Positions 5,570 through 7,075 of a DNA stretch of 7,075 nt are shown piece by piece; the first letter of the stretch is position 1; every line of letters begins with the position of its first letter. Origin of the DNA: Treponema sp. (GTDB lineage: Bacteria; Spirochaetota; Spirochaetia; Treponematales; Breznakiellaceae); contig JAISBR010000186.1 of the NCBI GenBank assembly GCA_031266095.1, positions 1 through 7,075 on the forward strand, given 5' to 3'. The notes beneath the pieces are model-generated. The model ran no database searches and was not told the DNA's origin. It saw only the letters and a list, made by a program, of their open reading frames with translations. A program made the position numbers and the translations under genes.

Positions 5570-6366
5570 TGTAAAGCCTGAACAATATCCATCACCGGCC
5601 TGTAAAAATCATCACGGTCGCTCTTTCGCGCCGAAAAATGATAGAGATCGATAAGAGGAACCCTTCTGCCGTTGATAGTGATTGTACGCCGGGCGGCGCT
5701 GGGATGGGGACAGTCAATAAACGGCGTGTCCCCCAAGGCAAGGCGCAAAATGCCGGCGTCGATTTTTCCATCCCATAAATTCATGGTGATAACCAGGTCC
5801 GGGTCCAGCAGGGCTAATTCTTCCTGAATAAAGTTACGTTTTTGAAGATCACTGTGTTCAAAAAATAAAGCCATAAGCTCCGTATCGGCCTTTCCGCCGT
5901 CGTCATTTTCATTTGAATATTTTGAGAGTTCCATGAAGGCAAAGCTGAAACCGCCTGTTGTTGCAACAAGGGTGCAGAGTTGTTGCGCATCGATGTTTTC
6001 AAACGGGACCGTCCCATTGGTTTGAATTCCGTAGGCCAGAAACAGCATGCGCCGCAGAACCGGTTCCATCCCGATACCCTGGGGATTATCCCTGCACTTT
6101 TTTAAGATAACCTCGATATTGTCCTGCCCGGCGATGTACCTTGTTTCCCGGGCTATAAACAATACTTTGCGGTTTTGGTGAAAATAGCAGGGGAGAAAAC
6201 CGTCGGAAGCGAAAAAAGTTTCTGCGGGGTACAGCTTCCCGTCGTCGCGGAAAAAAACCCGATAGGGAGCAAGCTGTTTTTTCCAGTCCGCCATCAGGCC
6301 GTCAAGGCGGCGTTTTTGGGGTAGTTCGTCAATAGGATAGGGGTGGGAAAAAATAGAATAGGGCAT
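5566..6366 (-). CDS. Uncharacterised protein with uracil-DNA-glycosylase-like motifs
   Basis: 266 residues, no signal peptide or membrane segment. I do not recognise a named family with certainty. The order of motifs recalls the uracil-DNA-glycosylase fold: KVLFIARETR (67-76, where UDGs have a Gly-rich GE-PG or GQDPY loop), FMELSKYS (144-151, like the NL-K strand), LLDPDLVITMN (186-196, like PK-I--LG) and CPHPSAARR (219-227, containing the HPS of the DNA-intercalating loop). The catalytic-loop residues typical of active enzymes are not obvious, so it may bind rather than cut DNA, or the likeness may be only of fold. The start at 6366 has GGAG ten bases upstream. Its TAG interlocks with the regulator's TAA on the opposite strand (four-base overlap), so the genes are convergent with no terminator between. 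Small frames at 6391-6825 lie upstream on the same strand. Confidence 0.7.
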   Translation of the reverse strand: MPYSIFSHPYPIDELPQKRRLDGLMADWKKQLAPYRVFFRDDGKLYPAETFFASDGFLPCYFHQNRKVLFIARETRYIAGQDNIEVILKKCRDNPQGIGMEPVLRRMLFLAYGIQTNGTVPFENIDAQQLCTLVATTGGFSFAFMELSKYSNENDDGGKADTELMALFFEHSDLQKRNFIQEELALLDPDLVITMNLWDGKIDAGILRLALGDTPFIDCPHPSAARRTITINGRRVPLIDLYHFSARKSDRDDFYRPVMDIVQALH

Positions 6367-6390
6367 CCTTTTTGTTCTCCGAATAGGAAA

Positions 6391-6453
6391 TTAACCGAGA
6401 ATATCCACTATGGGCTTTGGAACAGGCTCAATGTATTTGGTAATTTCAACCAT
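6391..6453 (-). CDS. 20-residue small reading frame overlapping the upstream frameshifted gene
   Basis: Reads MVEITKYIEPVPKPIVDILG and then TAA. The ATG sits inside the last codons of the preceding gene (eight-base overlap, ATGGTTGA), and GGGA lies seven bases before it, so coupled translation is plausible. It ends 24 bases before the 266-residue gene on the same strand. It may be a true small protein, or the N terminus of a longer gene whose remainder was deleted; its composition (charged start, paired prolines) looks like an ordinary protein start. Function unknown. Confidence 0.35.
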   Translation of the reverse strand: MVEITKYIEPVPKPIVDILG

Positions 6454-6825
6454 TGGTGTTCCCGCTATTTAATATCCTTGCAAGTAAATTTGAATCACGC
6501 TGGAAATTTAATAATGCATTTTCCCTGGTTTTTAACGCATCCAATTTTATCATGCCTGGCAAGGACACATTTTCGTTCATTCTTACCAATAATGCATAGG
6601 AATTATTAGTAAAATTCTCTGGTGGTTGCGTTTGTTTTGCTATTTGTTCTACAGACTGTGCCTGTCCTTGTGTCTCAAGTTGAACAATTTGTAACTGTTG
6701 GGCTCTATAAATTTCAGCGAAACTGGGATATTTGCCGTTTTCTGTTGGAGGTAAAATTGATGAGGTTTTGTGACGGATATAGGCTGCGGCTTAACAGTCA
6801 TACTCGGATTTAGATTAACTTCCAT
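6446..6825 (-). pseudogene. Hidden protein-coding gene of about 126 residues with one frameshift, unknown function
   Basis: From the ATG complementary to 6823-6825, preceded by GGAG at eight bases, the minus strand reads MEVNLNPSMTVKPQPISVTK. One base must then be restored in or near the AAAACC tract at about 6763-6768. The next frame runs without a stop to TGA at 6446-6448, with pieces such as ILPPTENGKYPSFAEIYR, AQQLQIVQLETQGQAQSVEQ, SYALLVRMNENVSLPGMIK and NLLARILNSGNTNG. The composition is convincingly protein-like: a proline-rich head, a Gln-rich helical middle, a mixed amphipathic tail; no membrane segment. It has no ATG-initiated frame of full length, so simple gene calling misses it. 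AT-rich unlike the transporter genes, suggesting acquired DNA. I recognise no family. The single break could be a sequencing error, in which case the gene is intact. Confidence 0.6.
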
Positions 6826-6864
6826 AAACAATACTCCATTTTCTCTATTATCAGATAATTTATC

Positions 6865-6960
6865 CTATTTGTCAAGGTTTTTATCCCATATTATTTCAAC
6901 TAGTTCGTCTATTGAAAATTCAAATATTTTTCCCTCAGCAGTTTCTTGTTTTTCAAAATA
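6865..6960 (-). pseudogene. 3' end of a truncated gene (31 codons), unknown function
   Basis: The open stretch on the minus strand reads FEKQETAEGKIFEFSIDEL and then VEIIWDKNLDK before TAG at 6865-6867. There is no start codon, and the opposite end stops exactly where the putative insertion element begins (about 6961). The acidic, regular composition looks coding. It lies 39 bases upstream of the hidden gene at 6446-6825 on the same strand, so both probably belonged to one transcription unit cut by the element. Confidence 0.4.
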
Positions 6961-7075
6961 TTAGACTTGTTTAATAACCACAAGGATGTCATAATAATGG
7001 CATGAGAAAGAGAAAGAAGGCAGCGGATGCCAAGGTAGATCTTTTTAAACGGCTGTACGGGGTGAAACCTGTTAC
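6961..7075 (+). mobile_element. Left end of an insertion sequence running out of the window (inferred)
   Basis: The AT-rich gene tail on the minus strand stops at 6960, and a different, purine-rich coding start follows. TTAGACTTGTTTAATAACC at 6961-6979 looks like a terminal inverted repeat with a TA-type target, as in some IS5-group elements; this is inference, since the other end is not visible. The transposase-like start at 7002 lies about 40 bases inside, a normal distance for an IS. Confidence 0.4.
7002..7075 (+). CDS. Probable transposase, N-terminal 24 residues only (cut by window end)
   Basis: ATG at 7002 begins MRKRKKAADAKVDLFKRLYG and continues VKPV to the end of the window. The basic start and the LFKRLYGV-P pattern resemble the N-terminal helix-turn-helix part of IS5-type DDE transposases (LF--L-GV----F--M). 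AAGGAT lies thirteen bases before the ATG. Earlier ATGs at 6986 and 6997 stop at once. The catalytic part is outside the window, so family assignment is weak. Confidence 0.42.
   Translation, partial: MRKRKKAADAKVDLFKRLYGVKPV

Noticed and set aside
6391..6825. Toxin-antitoxin pair, suggested by two small overlapping frames
   Set aside because: Neither product resembles a toxin or antitoxin family I know, and one is frameshifted; overlap alone is not enough.
1..7075. CRISPR arrays, tRNA or rRNA genes, tandem repeats
   Set aside because: None seen on reading both strands; no regularly spaced direct repeats and no tRNA-like arms were found.

Overview
The window most resembles a chromosomal segment of a spirochaete, probably a gut-type Treponema. 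This is inferred from the gene set and from the mix of a GC-rich metal-transport operon with many decayed transposase families, including an Rpn/PD-(D/E)XK 'transposase' gene; no marker gene proves it.

Left third (1-1752): an element graveyard. The 3' end of a LysE/RhtB-type exporter gene (+) runs into the end of an ISAzo13-type transposase remnant (-). Then come a decayed IS3-type orfA (+), a short IS66 TnpC fragment (+), and an Rpn-family gene (-) that has two frameshifts and is cut off by the IS66 fragment. None looks able to make a full protein.

Centre (1937-4487): the intact part. Three tightly coupled genes (successive stop and start codons overlap by one base) encode an energy-coupling-factor transporter for cobalt or nickel: a CbiM-type S component fused to a C-terminal PDGLE/CbiN-like domain, the CbiQ-type T component, and the CbiO-type ATPase. 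Behind it, with its own apparently leaderless promoter, lies a WYL-type regulator with an N-terminal winged helix (4544-5569). Its stop codon interlocks with that of a convergent gene (5566-6366, -) for an uncharacterised 266-residue protein with uracil-DNA-glycosylase-like motifs.

Right end (6367-7075): AT-rich DNA that looks empty to ATG-based gene calling but holds, on the minus strand, a 31-codon gene tail, a hidden gene of about 126 residues interrupted by one frameshift, and a 20-codon reading frame overlapping its end. All lie head to tail upstream of the 266-residue gene, so they may once have formed one transcript. A new mobile element with an intact-looking transposase start appears to begin near 6961 and runs off the window.

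The observations most worth checking are the concealed frameshifted gene at 6446-6825, a 32-base palindrome between the Rpn gene and the cobalt/nickel operon, a shared extended -10 promoter placed exactly 7 bases before two start codons, and the chain of joints between element fragments. I found no convincing new defence or biosynthetic system.
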